Below the pieces are notes generated by a model. It saw nothing but the letters and a program-made list of their open reading frames with translations, had not been told where the DNA came from and did not search any database. The translations under genes were made by a program, and so were the position numbers. From Alloscardovia omnicolens DSM 21503 (lineage in GTDB: Bacteria; Actinomycetota; Actinomycetes; Actinomycetales; Bifidobacteriaceae), in NCBI RefSeq assembly GCF_000420505.1, contig NZ_ATVB01000007.1:29811-93810 (forward strand): a stretch of 64,000 bases of DNA, given 5' to 3'. Positions 17,045 to 25,184 of this stretch are shown here, one piece after another (position 1 is the stretch's first letter; every line of letters begins with the position of its first letter).

Positions 17045-17260
17045 GATAGGGGTTTAACTTAAAAGTTGCCAAAATCGTGCAGATTGATAGGGGTATTCGA
17101 GTACAAGGCAACTTTTTATGAGAAGAGTCTCTTTTTTACGTTGCGCAAGAATTTTTGTGCTTTTTGCACGTGCCCCAAATTCTGCCGCACGGATAGGGGT
17201 ATTAACAACATCAACTAAAGCAAAATTCCAAGGTAGCCAAAATCGCGTCCAAGAGGGGTA
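17045..17260. repeat. Iteron-like repeats upstream of the HTH gene
   Basis: GATAGGGGT occurs at 17045, 17086 and 17192, with a degenerate copy (AGAGGGGTA) at 17252-17260. Interspersed are two related blocks around GCCAAAATCG (17068-17077 and 17236-17245). AAGGGGTATA recurs just before attR (about 23293). There is no gene in this ~430-bp stretch, so these are likely protein-binding sites (promoter control or replication/excision). Confidence 0.5.
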
Positions 17261-17346
17261 CCAGCACACACCAAGAACATTTCGCAATGGCATTTCTCGC
17301 ATTACGTGAACGGCAATGGGCGGTTCCGTGTGTGAAGGAATTTGTC

Positions 17347-17934
17347 ATGAGTAACACTAGTTTTCGTCATGAATATTCACGTGACGAGCTTAAATGCATA
17401 ATACAACAGTATCAGCGTGATGCTGTAGATACGAAGGATATTGCGCAATATTTTGATGTATCACCAACAACAATTCGAAAATGTAACCGTGCGAGCGAGC
17501 TTAAAACTGCTATTGAAAGACGAATAGGAGAAAAGGTCTTTAACTCCGTCTTACCAATTAAGACCCAACAATATATTCTTAAACCAGTCCTTGATTCGCT
17601 AGAGCATCGTTCTCGCGTCAAGAAGGGGATTGTGTTCACACTCCCGTTCTTTCTTGCTTATGGCGTTGGGAATCTTGACTCTCAACTTAATGATATTCAT
17701 CAGGAATCTCAGTCACAATCCCCTATGTGGGTAAGTGCTAATACAGCTTGCCAACGGTTCAATGTAAGCAAGAAAACTCTTTATCGCCATCGCTCACAGT
17801 TATCTCATATGACGCTCGGAAAAACTGCAATACGCTACAACTTCATCAACTTATCTGAAGTCTATGGAATAAAGAAAGTTTATGGAATAAATATGACTTC
17901 CCTAGCGCAGAGTGACCTTTCTAGCTCGCAATGA
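17347..17934 (+). CDS. Helix-turn-helix protein of the element (unknown)
   Basis: A 195-residue basic protein with two putative DNA-binding segments. One is near the N-terminus (DIAQYFDVSPTTIRKCNRAS, about 35-54), the other near residue 135 (SANTACQRFNVSKKTLYRH). A short hydrophobic stretch (VFTLPFFLAYGVG) lies between. The ATG at 17347 has an AAGGAA SD. It follows the GATAGGGGT repeats and is upstream of the excisionase-like gene, so it could regulate excision or replication. No family was recognised. Confidence 0.7.
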   Translation: MSNTSFRHEYSRDELKCIIQQYQRDAVDTKDIAQYFDVSPTTIRKCNRASELKTAIERRIGEKVFNSVLPIKTQQYILKPVLDSLEHRSRVKKGIVFTLPFFLAYGVGNLDSQLNDIHQESQSQSPMWVSANTACQRFNVSKKTLYRHRSQLSHMTLGKTAIRYNFINLSEVYGIKKVYGINMTSLAQSDLSSSQ

Positions 17935-18014
17935 CCACAAGATGCATATCTGCATGGGATGGAATAAAGATATCTACTTCCGAAACCTTATGAAGCAGAT
18001 GAAAGGAGACGTTC

Positions 18015-18218
18015 ATGAGAGCCACAGCACAAGAGACTCGTACCATCCCTCAGCTTCTCACCAAAGCTGAGGCGTGCAAGATTTTGTGCTGTGGTCATAC
18101 CTTCTTGGACTCGCTAATTGCAAACGGCGAACTGGTCACAGTTCATTGTTCTCGAAGGAAAGTCTTAGTGACCGCACAATCGATCACGGATTTCATTGAA
18201 CGTCGCACTCACAATTAA
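18015..18218 (+). CDS. xis: Excisionase-like / AlpA-type helix-turn-helix protein
   Basis: A 67-residue winged-helix protein. The pattern LLTKAEACKILCCGHTFLDS, then a wing with GELVTVHCSRRKVLV and DFIERRT, is that of the excisionase/MerR-like HTH_17 family, which binds near att sites and steers the integrase toward excision. The ATG follows GAAAGGAGA. It opens a run of closely packed genes that continues to the FtsK-like ATPase. The gene symbol is by role only. Confidence 0.75.
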   Translation: MRATAQETRTIPQLLTKAEACKILCCGHTFLDSLIANGELVTVHCSRRKVLVTAQSITDFIERRTHN

Positions 18219-18244
18219 TTGTGACACAAAATTAAGGAGTAATA

Positions 18245-18601
18245 ATGACAAATTTAGTTGTAGCAATTATGTCGCTACTCGACGGACATATCGTTTTTGG
18301 TGTTCGCCCTGTTTTTGACCGGAACGCGGAAGATTCTCGTACTCAAAAAGTTCGTAATGGGCTTCCTGAATGGTCGTTCTCAGTTGGTTTTGAATCGGAA
18401 ACGTTTGGCGGCACAGAGCTTGTTCCTGTGAACGTGAAAGTGCCATTAGACGCCAAAACCGTGAAGTCTATCCGTGTTGGCTCGTATGTCACTTTTAAGG
18501 ACTTGATGATGCGAACCGGTGAATTTGATGGACGCGCTTACATCTCGTTTAGCGCATCTGGATTAACTGTAGACAATAACGATACGGAGGTGCAATTGTA
18601 A
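18245..18601 (+). CDS. Element protein of unknown function (possible OB-fold ssDNA-binding)
   Basis: A 118-residue, beta-rich soluble protein with no signal peptide or membrane segment. The pattern of alternating strands (VNVKVPLDAKTVKSIRVGSY, then AYISFSASGLTV) recalls small OB-fold ssDNA-binding proteins of rolling-circle plasmids and phages, but this is only a guess from composition and context. The start has a TTAAGGAGTAATA SD. The stop overlaps the next start (TAATG). Confidence 0.65.
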   Translation: MTNLVVAIMSLLDGHIVFGVRPVFDRNAEDSRTQKVRNGLPEWSFSVGFESETFGGTELVPVNVKVPLDAKTVKSIRVGSYVTFKDLMMRTGEFDGRAYISFSASGLTVDNNDTEVQL

Positions 18602-19116
18602 TGGGACGCAAAATTCGATTCATGGGAAGGCAATTACTACAGTTCTTGAGCGATGCTATACAGTTATTCATACCGAAGACACCTGACCCAATTGATGAAG
18701 TAACATCCGCTATCCAGTCCACTTGGATTAAAGAGGGTGTAGCTTACCAGGTTGGTCTCATGGCAACTCGTACTGAATACCCTTACGAGACAAAACGTCG
18801 TGAGTTTATGCTTCACGAGTTGGAATCTTTACCTGACAGTGAAGAAAAAGAGTTACACCGTGTAGAGCTTGAAGACCAGCTCGAGGATGCTCGACGTATG
18901 TTCCCTGCACTATCAACGGTCAAGCTCAGTCCGTACACGTGCGAGGTCTATATCCGTCCAACGTTCCTGCAAACCACTAGTGACATCCTAGCTAAGCAAG
19001 AACAGCTGTCGAACGTGTGGAACGTGTCTATTGCGAATGCACATGTAGACCAGAATCTTAATGTGATATTCACGATTGATGTGCGAGAGAAAGCATCGTG
19101 GGCACGCGATGAGTAA
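18601..19116 (+). CDS. Element protein of unknown function preceding the FtsK-like ATPase
   Basis: 171 residues. The N-terminus is basic with a hydrophobic stretch (LLQFLSDAIQLFI), followed by an acidic helical middle (LPDSEEKELHRVELEDQLED) and a beta-rich end. It overlaps the genes on both sides (TAATG upstream; its last eight bases overlap the ATPase start). Such tight coupling suggests it acts with the ATPase, possibly as the N-terminal half of a TraSA/FtsK-like transfer protein encoded separately. No family was recognised. Confidence 0.65.
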   Translation: MGRKIRFMGRQLLQFLSDAIQLFIPKTPDPIDEVTSAIQSTWIKEGVAYQVGLMATRTEYPYETKRREFMLHELESLPDSEEKELHRVELEDQLEDARRMFPALSTVKLSPYTCEVYIRPTFLQTTSDILAKQEQLSNVWNVSIANAHVDQNLNVIFTIDVREKASWARDE

Positions 19117-19900
19117 CCAAACTACCCTCGCAGGCAGCGATGCGTTTGGCAGCCCAGTCTTTATGGATTGGGCTGCGCCCTCACACGCAATCGTTGCTGG
19201 TATGACACGCAGTGGTAAATCCGCGCTCCTGTACACCCAACTTAGCCAACTCGCGAATAACGACACCGTGCGAGTGATTGGTATCGACCCGTCAGATTTG
19301 CTTCTCGCACCTTTTGCTCAGCGTGGTGAGACCCTTATTATTCTGGGTTCTCAAGGTGTGGACGCAATGATAGACACTCTCGAAGCTATTGTTCATGTGT
19401 GTGAGCATCGTATGGCAACTCTTACGCAAATGCGAGCAGACAAAATTGACGATTTCACTGTCGCTCAACCCTTACTTGTATGCGTGATTGAGGAATATCC
19501 GGGACTTCTCGAGATAGCAGCCTCGCTCGATGCTATAGACAAGCCTAAAGGCACACGCGCATCACGCATCAAGTCTTTGGTACTCCAGCTCTTAGCACAG
19601 TACGCGAAAGTCGGGTTACGCGTCGTTCTAGTAGCACAACGCGCGGATGCTTCTCTCATCGGTGGTATCGCTCGAGCCAACATTGGTACCCGGTTCATTA
19701 TGAGGTCGGACCCTGACGGCTTGAAGATGCTTGACCCTTCCATGACACCTGAAGAAGCTCAGTTACTGCAACGCTGCTTGCCTGGTGTGTGTCGTTTCAT
19801 ATGCCCGGGACAGTTACCACTCTTCTTTCGCGGTATCGATATGGATTACACCACCTACATGGATACCATTCTCCACCATTTGCCAGGCAACCAATCCTAG
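19109..19900 (+). CDS. FtsK/SpoIIIE (TraSA-like) DNA translocase ATPase
   Basis: A 263-residue ATPase with Walker A GMTRSGKS (31-38), Walker B LLVCVIEEYP (122-131) and a later VVLVAQRADA (sensor) typical of FtsK/TraB-type DNA pumps. It lacks the membrane part and the gamma domain of chromosomal FtsK. In actinomycete elements a single such protein moves double-stranded DNA between cells, so a transfer role is plausible. The ATG at 19109 overlaps the gene before it. The origin stem-loop and rep follow directly. Confidence 0.85.
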   Translation: MSNQTTLAGSDAFGSPVFMDWAAPSHAIVAGMTRSGKSALLYTQLSQLANNDTVRVIGIDPSDLLLAPFAQRGETLIILGSQGVDAMIDTLEAIVHVCEHRMATLTQMRADKIDDFTVAQPLLVCVIEEYPGLLEIAASLDAIDKPKGTRASRIKSLVLQLLAQYAKVGLRVVLVAQRADASLIGGIARANIGTRFIMRSDPDGLKMLDPSMTPEEAQLLQRCLPGVCRFICPGQLPLFFRGIDMDYTTYMDTILHHLPGNQS

Positions 19901-19966
19901 CCAGTTGGGAAGTGCGGGAGTGAAGCGTAGCCGGAAGGCGAAGCCAAGCGACCGCATCTTTCCCCT

Positions 19967-19998
19967 AGAAGTCCTAGTAAGTATTACCTAGGACTTCT
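19967..19998 (+). other. Rolling-circle origin stem-loop with circovirus-like nonanucleotide
   Basis: A perfect 11-bp inverted repeat (19967-19977 and 19988-19998) presents a 10-base loop TAAGTATTAC. The last nine bases, AAGTATTAC, have the form of the conserved nick site of circoviruses and geminiviruses ((T/A)A(G/A)TATTAC), normally cut before the final AC. It lies 111 bases before the start of a CRESS-type rep gene, where such an origin is expected. Flanking bases 19920-19955 contain GAAGCG/GAAGCC/AAGCG motifs that could be Rep-binding sites. Function is inferred from the match. Confidence 0.8.
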
Positions 19999-20108
19999 GT
20001 CGCTAGTCGCAAACCCTGCCAAACATCAATATTTTCAATACTTTTATCAGCTACACGTTTCCCTCTCTCCATGCAGCAGCGTGAAGCACCACTAAAGAAA
20101 GGTCCCTC

Positions 20109-21167
20109 ATGGAACACGAGAAAGTAAAAGACGCTCAAAGCCGTGACTGGATGTTCACCCTCAAAATCGAAAACGATTCCACCCTGACAACACTTCTGGG
20201 AATGCTAGGCTCGTGGACTGCACTCGAATACGTGTTTCAACACGAACGTGGCTCCAAGTCTACTGACGACAATCCTGACGGCTATGACCACTTCCAAGGT
20301 TTCCTTCGCTGTAAGTCCAGTAACCGTTTCAGCACGGTCAAGAACCACTTCATTAAAGCAGGCTTGCCTACTGTCCATATAGAAGCACGTAAAGGCAGCC
20401 CACGGCAAGCATACGATTACTGTACCAAAGAAGACACAAGAATTGAAGGTCCCTGGCAGTCCGCGCATATCATGGACAATCTTGACCTAGCAACAGGTAA
20501 ACGCAACGATATTGAAGACGCCCGTGAACTCATTGAATCAGGATTGACTCCTCGCAAGATTATGCTTGCAGATTCTGAGGGACGCTTCGCTCACTTAACC
20601 ACCTATATCGAAACCTATTACCAGGCACGCCTTTCCAACGAGTACGCCACCAAAGAACGCGATGTTTTGCCTATCTACCTTTACGGTGAAACCGGCAGCG
20701 GGAAGAGCCGGTGGGTAGCCGACAATCTTGGCTACCCAGACGTGTACACAGTCTCGGACTACACCCACCCATACGACGGATACACCGATCAGAAAATTCT
20801 TGTCTTTGATGAGTTTCATTCCCAACGTCCCATCGAGGAAATGCTGCGACTTCTTGACCCTTACCCCGTAGAACTTCCTGCCCGCTACCACAACAAACAA
20901 GCCTGCTATAGGCTCGTTATCGTCATTAGCAACTTTCCACTTGCCACTCAATACGAAACAGCTGAATATCCACAACGTGCAGCCTTCCAACGTCGTTTCT
21001 TCCTTGAAGCCAACCGAAGTAATTCAATTGATATGGCAAAAATGGAATACTTAGTACGTTCTCATCTTCATCTCGAAAGTACACAAATTCCTGAACAGTC
21101 TGAAGATGAGCCAGTTGTTCTTTCCCCTGAGATGCAAGAAATCTTTGGGCTACCAGCTCAAGAATGA
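20109..21167 (+). CDS. rep: CRESS-type replication initiator Rep (HUH endonuclease + SF3 helicase)
   Basis: A 352-residue rolling-circle initiator of the kind shared by circular ssDNA viruses and bacterial pCRESS plasmids. The N-terminal HUH nuclease has motif 1 FTLKIEN (16-22), motif 2 HFQGFL (61-66, in the HxQ form) and motif 3 YCTKED (104-109), with Tyr104 as nucleophile. The SF3 helicase has Walker A GETGSGKS (193-200), Walker B ILVFDEF (230-236) and motif C VIVISN (270-275), with arginines at 290-296. All catalytic residues are intact. The ATG follows GAAAGG. It should nick the stem-loop at 19967-19998 when the element is excised and circular. Confidence 0.93.
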   Translation: MEHEKVKDAQSRDWMFTLKIENDSTLTTLLGMLGSWTALEYVFQHERGSKSTDDNPDGYDHFQGFLRCKSSNRFSTVKNHFIKAGLPTVHIEARKGSPRQAYDYCTKEDTRIEGPWQSAHIMDNLDLATGKRNDIEDARELIESGLTPRKIMLADSEGRFAHLTTYIETYYQARLSNEYATKERDVLPIYLYGETGSGKSRWVADNLGYPDVYTVSDYTHPYDGYTDQKILVFDEFHSQRPIEEMLRLLDPYPVELPARYHNKQACYRLVIVISNFPLATQYETAEYPQRAAFQRRFFLEANRSNSIDMAKMEYLVRSHLHLESTQIPEQSEDEPVVLSPEMQEIFGLPAQE

Positions 21168-21938
21168 GACCTCCCCCTGCCTAGTCGTTCCGAAACCATC
21201 CCAGTTAAGATAAACCAATGCGTTCAGGTTTTCCTGAATATGCGACATAGAATCATTAGTGGCATGAATCACATCATGAATACCCTGATTGCCACCCGAT
21301 TGCATTCCTGCTGGGGACTGCTGGTTAGTAGTAATCGAAAGGTTATACTTAGACTCAGGCTCATTATCACCCAAAACAATCAAATTGATATTCGAGTTGG
21401 CACCAGTGGTATTAATGGAATCCATTCCTGCGCTAATAACTGAGCGACCTGTAATGAAAACATCAGTTGCCCTGTACTGCGTTCCATCAGGTTTTGTAAG
21501 AATCTTGTTCGCATAATTATTCAGCGAATCCTTATATGCTTGTACATTATTTACCGCATTATCGACAGCATACCACTTCTCATCACCCGTTAAAGCAGCT
21601 CCTACACCAACTAAACGGCAATTACCACCCCCAGTATCATGGCATCGCTGGAGAGCGATATTTAGAGCGGTCTCAACCTTCGTTGTAGGATCCTTGATTT
21701 TTAGAGCGTATTTGCCACCCATCTGCTGGATGAACCATTTTACGCCATCCACTGTTGCAGGATGGTTATTATCATCAATTAACCAAGCTGGGTGTGCCTT
21801 AGCTTTTCCACCTCCGCCACCACCGGGCTGCTCACCTGTACCGCCACCCTCTGCGAAAGCCGCAACAGCTCCCGCACTTAATGTAGCTAGTGCAAGACCT
21901 CCTGCAACTAGCTTCTTCCACTTCTTATAACTTCCCAT
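21150..21938 (-). CDS. Secreted protein of unknown function (element cargo)
   Basis: 262 residues with a clear Sec signal peptide (basic MGSYKKWKKL, hydrophobic core, cleavage near AFAEGG) and a Gly-rich linker (GGGTGEQPGGGGGG). No LPxTG motif or C-terminal membrane helix is visible, so it is probably released or held non-covalently. Two cysteines (RCHDTGGGNCRL) could form a disulfide. The C-terminus overlaps the end of rep by 18 bases, convergently. No family was recognised. Its position inside the element suggests a role in cell contact or fitness, but nothing shows this. Confidence 0.75.
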   Translation of the reverse strand: MGSYKKWKKLVAGGLALATLSAGAVAAFAEGGGTGEQPGGGGGGKAKAHPAWLIDDNNHPATVDGVKWFIQQMGGKYALKIKDPTTKVETALNIALQRCHDTGGGNCRLVGVGAALTGDEKWYAVDNAVNNVQAYKDSLNNYANKILTKPDGTQYRATDVFITGRSVISAGMDSINTTGANSNINLIVLGDNEPESKYNLSITTNQQSPAGMQSGGNQGIHDVIHATNDSMSHIQENLNALVYLNWDGFGTTRQGEVSFLSW

Positions 21939-22071
21939 AAATATAATCCTCCGTCTACTTTCTAACGAATTTTAGACTCCGCAGAAGCGAACAAATAAAA
22001 AGCAAGGAATTCATTCGCCCCCTGCTAATAGAGAAAATATGCTCCGTAAGATAGAGCAGATTAACTATTTT

Positions 22072-23049
22072 CTAAAGTACGGTATTACACGCCTCACCTT
22101 GACAAGGCGTCCCATAAAGCCTATTCCACTCTTCACCAGTCATACCCTCCCAAACTGGTCCTAGAGCACCACTGCCACTATCGCTCTTTGGTTCAGAGCT
22201 ACCACTACCACTGTTGCTCTTCGGTGCGGAATACCCACGGTTGCTTCGTTTGGATTGTGCTGCCTGAGCTGCCGCTGCTGCTGCCGCCTGGGCGTCTGCC
22301 TGCGCCTTAGCCTGCTCACTGCCATTAACAGCGTTGACTGCATCCTCTAAAGCCTTAGCCTTATTGTTGAGGTCATCTACGTTCTGGCTTTTATCATCAT
22401 AAAGCTTTTGAGCATCGTTGATAGCATTCTGCAGAGTAGTACGAGTATTCTCGTCTGCTACCTTACCGTTACTCTCCCCAAGCTTATTATTCGCCTCATC
22501 AAGCTTAGCCTTGAGGTTATTTGTCGCGTCCTGAACATCCTTAGCAGTCTTAGACTTCGCAACTGCTTTCGCATCCTTATCAATCACCTTCAGAACTGCT
22601 TCAAGAGCATCAGCACTCTTCCGGTTTGTTGCGGAAATACCCTGTAACGTTTTTGTATCTAAATTCACGCTACATGCCTTCAGCGTGACCGTCTTATAAG
22701 ATGCATCCTTCGCTAAGGCTTTAACTGTCTGGCTATCCTCGACCTGGTTCTCTTGAATACCTAGCACATCCTTGAGGCTGGCGAGTTTCTTCCCATACTT
22801 CACCGTATCCGTCTTATATGTTGCTGTAATGTTCTGGCAATCCTTGACAGCTCTCTCATGCGCCTTATTACGCATGTACACGTGCACTCCAGTACACACA
22901 CCAGCTATAAGCACAACCGCAACCAGACCAGCAATCACTGCCTTAGCCTTCTTACTCAGACCAGACTCAACCGAAGCATCAGCTATCTTGGCTTCCTTCC
23001 CAGCATCAACGACTGGGGATTCACTCTTCTTGTCCTGAGTAGCACTCAT
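22072..23049 (-). CDS. Membrane-anchored coiled-coil surface protein of the element
   Basis: A protein of about 325 residues with a short cytosolic N-terminus, one membrane helix (AVIAGLVAVVLIAGVCTGVHVY) and a long external helical part with FIVAR-like repeats (NLKAKLDEANNKL, LQNAINDAQKLYDD). An Ala/Gln-rich stretch, a Ser/Gly-rich linker and a C-terminal end with two cysteines (GTPCQGEACNTVL) follow. The ATG at 23049 has a GAGGG SD; the frame is open further upstream but without one. Similar bifidobacterial proteins are often loosely called colicin-transporter-like. It is the last gene before attR. Confidence 0.75.
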   Translation of the reverse strand: MSATQDKKSESPVVDAGKEAKIADASVESGLSKKAKAVIAGLVAVVLIAGVCTGVHVYMRNKAHERAVKDCQNITATYKTDTVKYGKKLASLKDVLGIQENQVEDSQTVKALAKDASYKTVTLKACSVNLDTKTLQGISATNRKSADALEAVLKVIDKDAKAVAKSKTAKDVQDATNNLKAKLDEANNKLGESNGKVADENTRTTLQNAINDAQKLYDDKSQNVDDLNNKAKALEDAVNAVNGSEQAKAQADAQAAAAAAAQAAQSKRSNRGYSAPKSNSGSGSSEPKSDSGSGALGPVWEGMTGEEWNRLYGTPCQGEACNTVL

Positions 23050-23239
23050 AAAAACCCTCTTCACTCTCACCAGACCAAGAACATAACCATATTCTAGAAC
23101 ATCATATCTTTGTGATTCATATCCTATAAAAATACATGTACAAACCAAGGAAATCGGCAATACGACAAATGAGTTCACTCAATTTCTATCGAGTTGCTTT
23201 CCGCATCCACCCGTATTTGCCCGTACATAGCTGTAAGAT

Positions 23240-23257
23240 AGGTGATAATAAAGGTGA
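23240..23257 (+). promoter_or_regulatory. Candidate integrase arm sites (right pair)
   Basis: AGGTGA at 23240-23245 and 23252-23257, 12 bases apart, mirrors the pair at the left end (15563-15580). Confidence 0.4.
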
Positions 23258-23305
23258 TAAGCATTAGTAAAACGTATGAAAGCCTTGGAAAATAAGGGGT
23301 ATAAG

Positions 23306-23324
23306 CGAGTCCCCTTACCTCCAC
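23306..23324 (+). repeat. attR (direct repeat copy 2)
   Basis: A 19-base copy of the tRNA-Ala 3' end, without the rest of the tRNA, marks the right boundary of the element. Confidence 0.9.
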
Positions 23325-23330
23325 CAGTAG

Positions 23331-23367
23331 AAATGGCTAGAAACTTAGGTTTCTAGCCATTTTTCGT
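23331..23367 (+). terminator. Terminator just beyond attR
   Basis: A perfect 14-bp stem (23331-23344 with 23349-23362) with a TTAG loop, followed by TTTTT-type sequence. Before integration it would lie seven bases past tRNA-Ala and is probably its original terminator. Confidence 0.85.
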
Positions 23368-23514
23368 TGTGCTTTTCGAGGAGCGTACACAACCCACACT
23401 CGAAACCGAAAATCTCACTTAACCGATTAATACACCCGTAACGCCACTTGTGATGCGGAAAAACGACTTCACAAGTGGCACAACGGTTGCGCATATCGCC
23501 TGCACACACCCACT

Positions 23515-24021
23515 CTACGCAAGCCAGTAGCGCTCACCGCGGTCATCTCGCTCAACAATCCTCATATCAATGGAATACCTGCGAATGGTTACCACATCTG
23601 CCACCACCATACTCAAGCGAGCATTATATTCAGCTTCAGTCAACCATTTTCTGTTCGCAACAGGAACGCTAAACACACGCTCACATATCCTACGAATCAC
23701 TTGTTTGCGTTCCTCCCAGTTCAGAGGCAGATCGTCAATAAAATCCGTATACAAAAGAGAATAAGGGCCAAGCAACTCATTTAATGCATCTATCTGCTGG
23801 GATAATGCCTCTTGAGCGTCATCATCATAAGCAGTATTCAGCCAATCAATGTTCTTAAAAGGCTTATCGATACCGCTCTCTGTTACAGGATTTGCACTGC
23901 TGTTGTCATCTTGCTCAGCTAGCAGCTGTGTAAAGCGCTTACGTAATTTAGGTGTGCGTAAACTGGTCAGCATAATTCTGTACTGTTTTAATATCCTCTG
24001 CATATCATGCACAAAAGTCAT
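23515..24021 (-). CDS. DUF2087-like protein
   Basis: A protein of about 168 residues. The C-terminal ~75 residues (WEERKQVIRRICERVF, LTEAEYNARL, DVVTIRRYSIDMRIVERD, RYWLA) resemble the DUF2087 winged-helix domain, which is often joined to transcriptional regulators. The N-terminal half is helical and acidic. The ATG at 24021 is one base past the MFS stop (TAATATG), so the two are translationally coupled and belong to one operon with the YcaO genes. The frame is open upstream to 24063, but that start would overlap the MFS gene. The role is unknown. Confidence 0.7.
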   Translation of the reverse strand: MTFVHDMQRILKQYRIMLTSLRTPKLRKRFTQLLAEQDDNSSANPVTESGIDKPFKNIDWLNTAYDDDAQEALSQQIDALNELLGPYSLLYTDFIDDLPLNWEERKQVIRRICERVFSVPVANRKWLTEAEYNARLSMVVADVVTIRRYSIDMRIVERDDRGERYWLA

Positions 24022-24022
24022 A

Positions 24023-25177
24023 TTACTTCTTTCGTTTATCGCGCAAAACTCGCATAATTTCATGAATAATAGGAATAAGGAAGAAGAATAACGTACTGGT
24101 CATTCCCACTCCTAAACCGTATGAATCTGTCAGCCATCCGCAGGCAGGACCCACAATAATCGCAGCACATGCCACAGCAGCAGCCTGCAAAGAAAATACA
24201 GTCGCTCTTTCGTTATCGGAAATGGACATATGCAGTGCTCCTGCATACATATTTTGTATCCATCCCAGAAGAATAACGTGCGGCAAATAAAGAATAATTC
24301 CCACCCAGAAGCCCGTAGTCCACGCTAAAGCAAGGCATAACACAACATTAATTATGATGACGCTGAGCAGTCTGAAGCTGTGAGCGAGAGAAATTTTTTG
24401 ACTCAGTTTGCCTGCAATATATCCGGCACTATTCATAACAATTAAACCCGCGAACTGATTCCATACTTGTGTGGTATCCGCGCCGCTGAGTCGAACTTGC
24501 CATAATAGATACATGCTCAGCGATCCAGTTTCAACTAATAACAGCATCCACCAATCAATGTTTTTGAAAGTTTTCGCTCCTATATGCATAAATTCACGTG
24601 CTAAAGTGCGAACGCGCACAGCATTACTGCTTACTGTATTTACTGTATTATTCATCGGCATTTTCACGAGAAGAATAGTGGCGAGAACGTAAATAAGCGC
24701 AGGAAGAAGCCAAATCAGTTTTTCACTCAGACGATAGGCGACAGCACCCACAAGTCCACCCACAAGATAGGTTATGCTACCAAACTCTTGGATTTCTCCC
24801 ATAATCTTTTCGAAAGAAGATTCATCTTCTTTTCGCTCGTTAATATACAAAGCAGAGGCAGCCCCACTTTCAGTAGCAGAGCCAATTCCCGTAAGAACTT
24901 GTCCTACTAATACCACCCAAAAGTTCTGCGGATTAAAAGCAAACAGCAGAAAACCGCAAAGCCGTAACATATTTCCCAGCGCTAAAGTAAGACGTGGAGA
25001 AACGCGGTCAAAGAAAAGCGATGTTGGTATTTCCATAATTGATGAGGAAATATCAAAACCTGTACTGGCTAAAGTTATTAATGCAAGGCTTAAACCTGCT
25101 TCACGAAAATACGTAATATCGTAGGCAATAAAAATACCTTGCCCGAGCATTAAGAGAATGTTATATATTTTTGACAT
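24023..25177 (-). CDS. MFS transporter (probable RiPP exporter)
   Basis: A 384-residue major facilitator with about 12 hydrophobic helices. The motif between helices 2 and 3 appears as PTSLFFDRVSPRLTLALG, a variant of motif A (GxxxDRxxxR). The ATG at 25177 has a GAGGG SD and sits seven bases after the YcaO gene; longer in-frame starts would overlap YcaO. In this operon it most likely exports the modified peptide or gives self-immunity. That role is inferred from context. Confidence 0.85.
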   Translation of the reverse strand: MSKIYNILLMLGQGIFIAYDITYFREAGLSLALITLASTGFDISSSIMEIPTSLFFDRVSPRLTLALGNMLRLCGFLLFAFNPQNFWVVLVGQVLTGIGSATESGAASALYINERKEDESSFEKIMGEIQEFGSITYLVGGLVGAVAYRLSEKLIWLLPALIYVLATILLVKMPMNNTVNTVSSNAVRVRTLAREFMHIGAKTFKNIDWWMLLLVETGSLSMYLLWQVRLSGADTTQVWNQFAGLIVMNSAGYIAGKLSQKISLAHSFRLLSVIIINVVLCLALAWTTGFWVGIILYLPHVILLGWIQNMYAGALHMSISDNERATVFSLQAAAVACAAIIVGPACGWLTDSYGLGVGMTSTLFFFLIPIIHEIMRVLRDKRKK

Positions 25178-25184
25178 ACTGCCC

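Larger units (their letters stand above)
15410..23324. mobile_element. Integrated AICE-like element with a CRESS-type Rep, in tRNA-Ala
   Basis: A region of about 7.9 kb bounded by a perfect 19-bp direct repeat (15410-15428 and 23306-23324) that is the T-arm/acceptor end of tRNA-Ala. In order it holds a tyrosine integrase, repeats and an HTH protein, an excisionase-like protein, two small unknowns, an FtsK/TraSA-like ATPase, a stem-loop origin, a CRESS Rep, and two surface proteins on the other strand. The int-xis-FtsK-rep order resembles actinomycete integrative and conjugative elements. The Rep places it with the bacterial pCRESS plasmids and integrated elements known from bifidobacteria. 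No relaxase other than Rep is seen. Confidence 0.88.
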
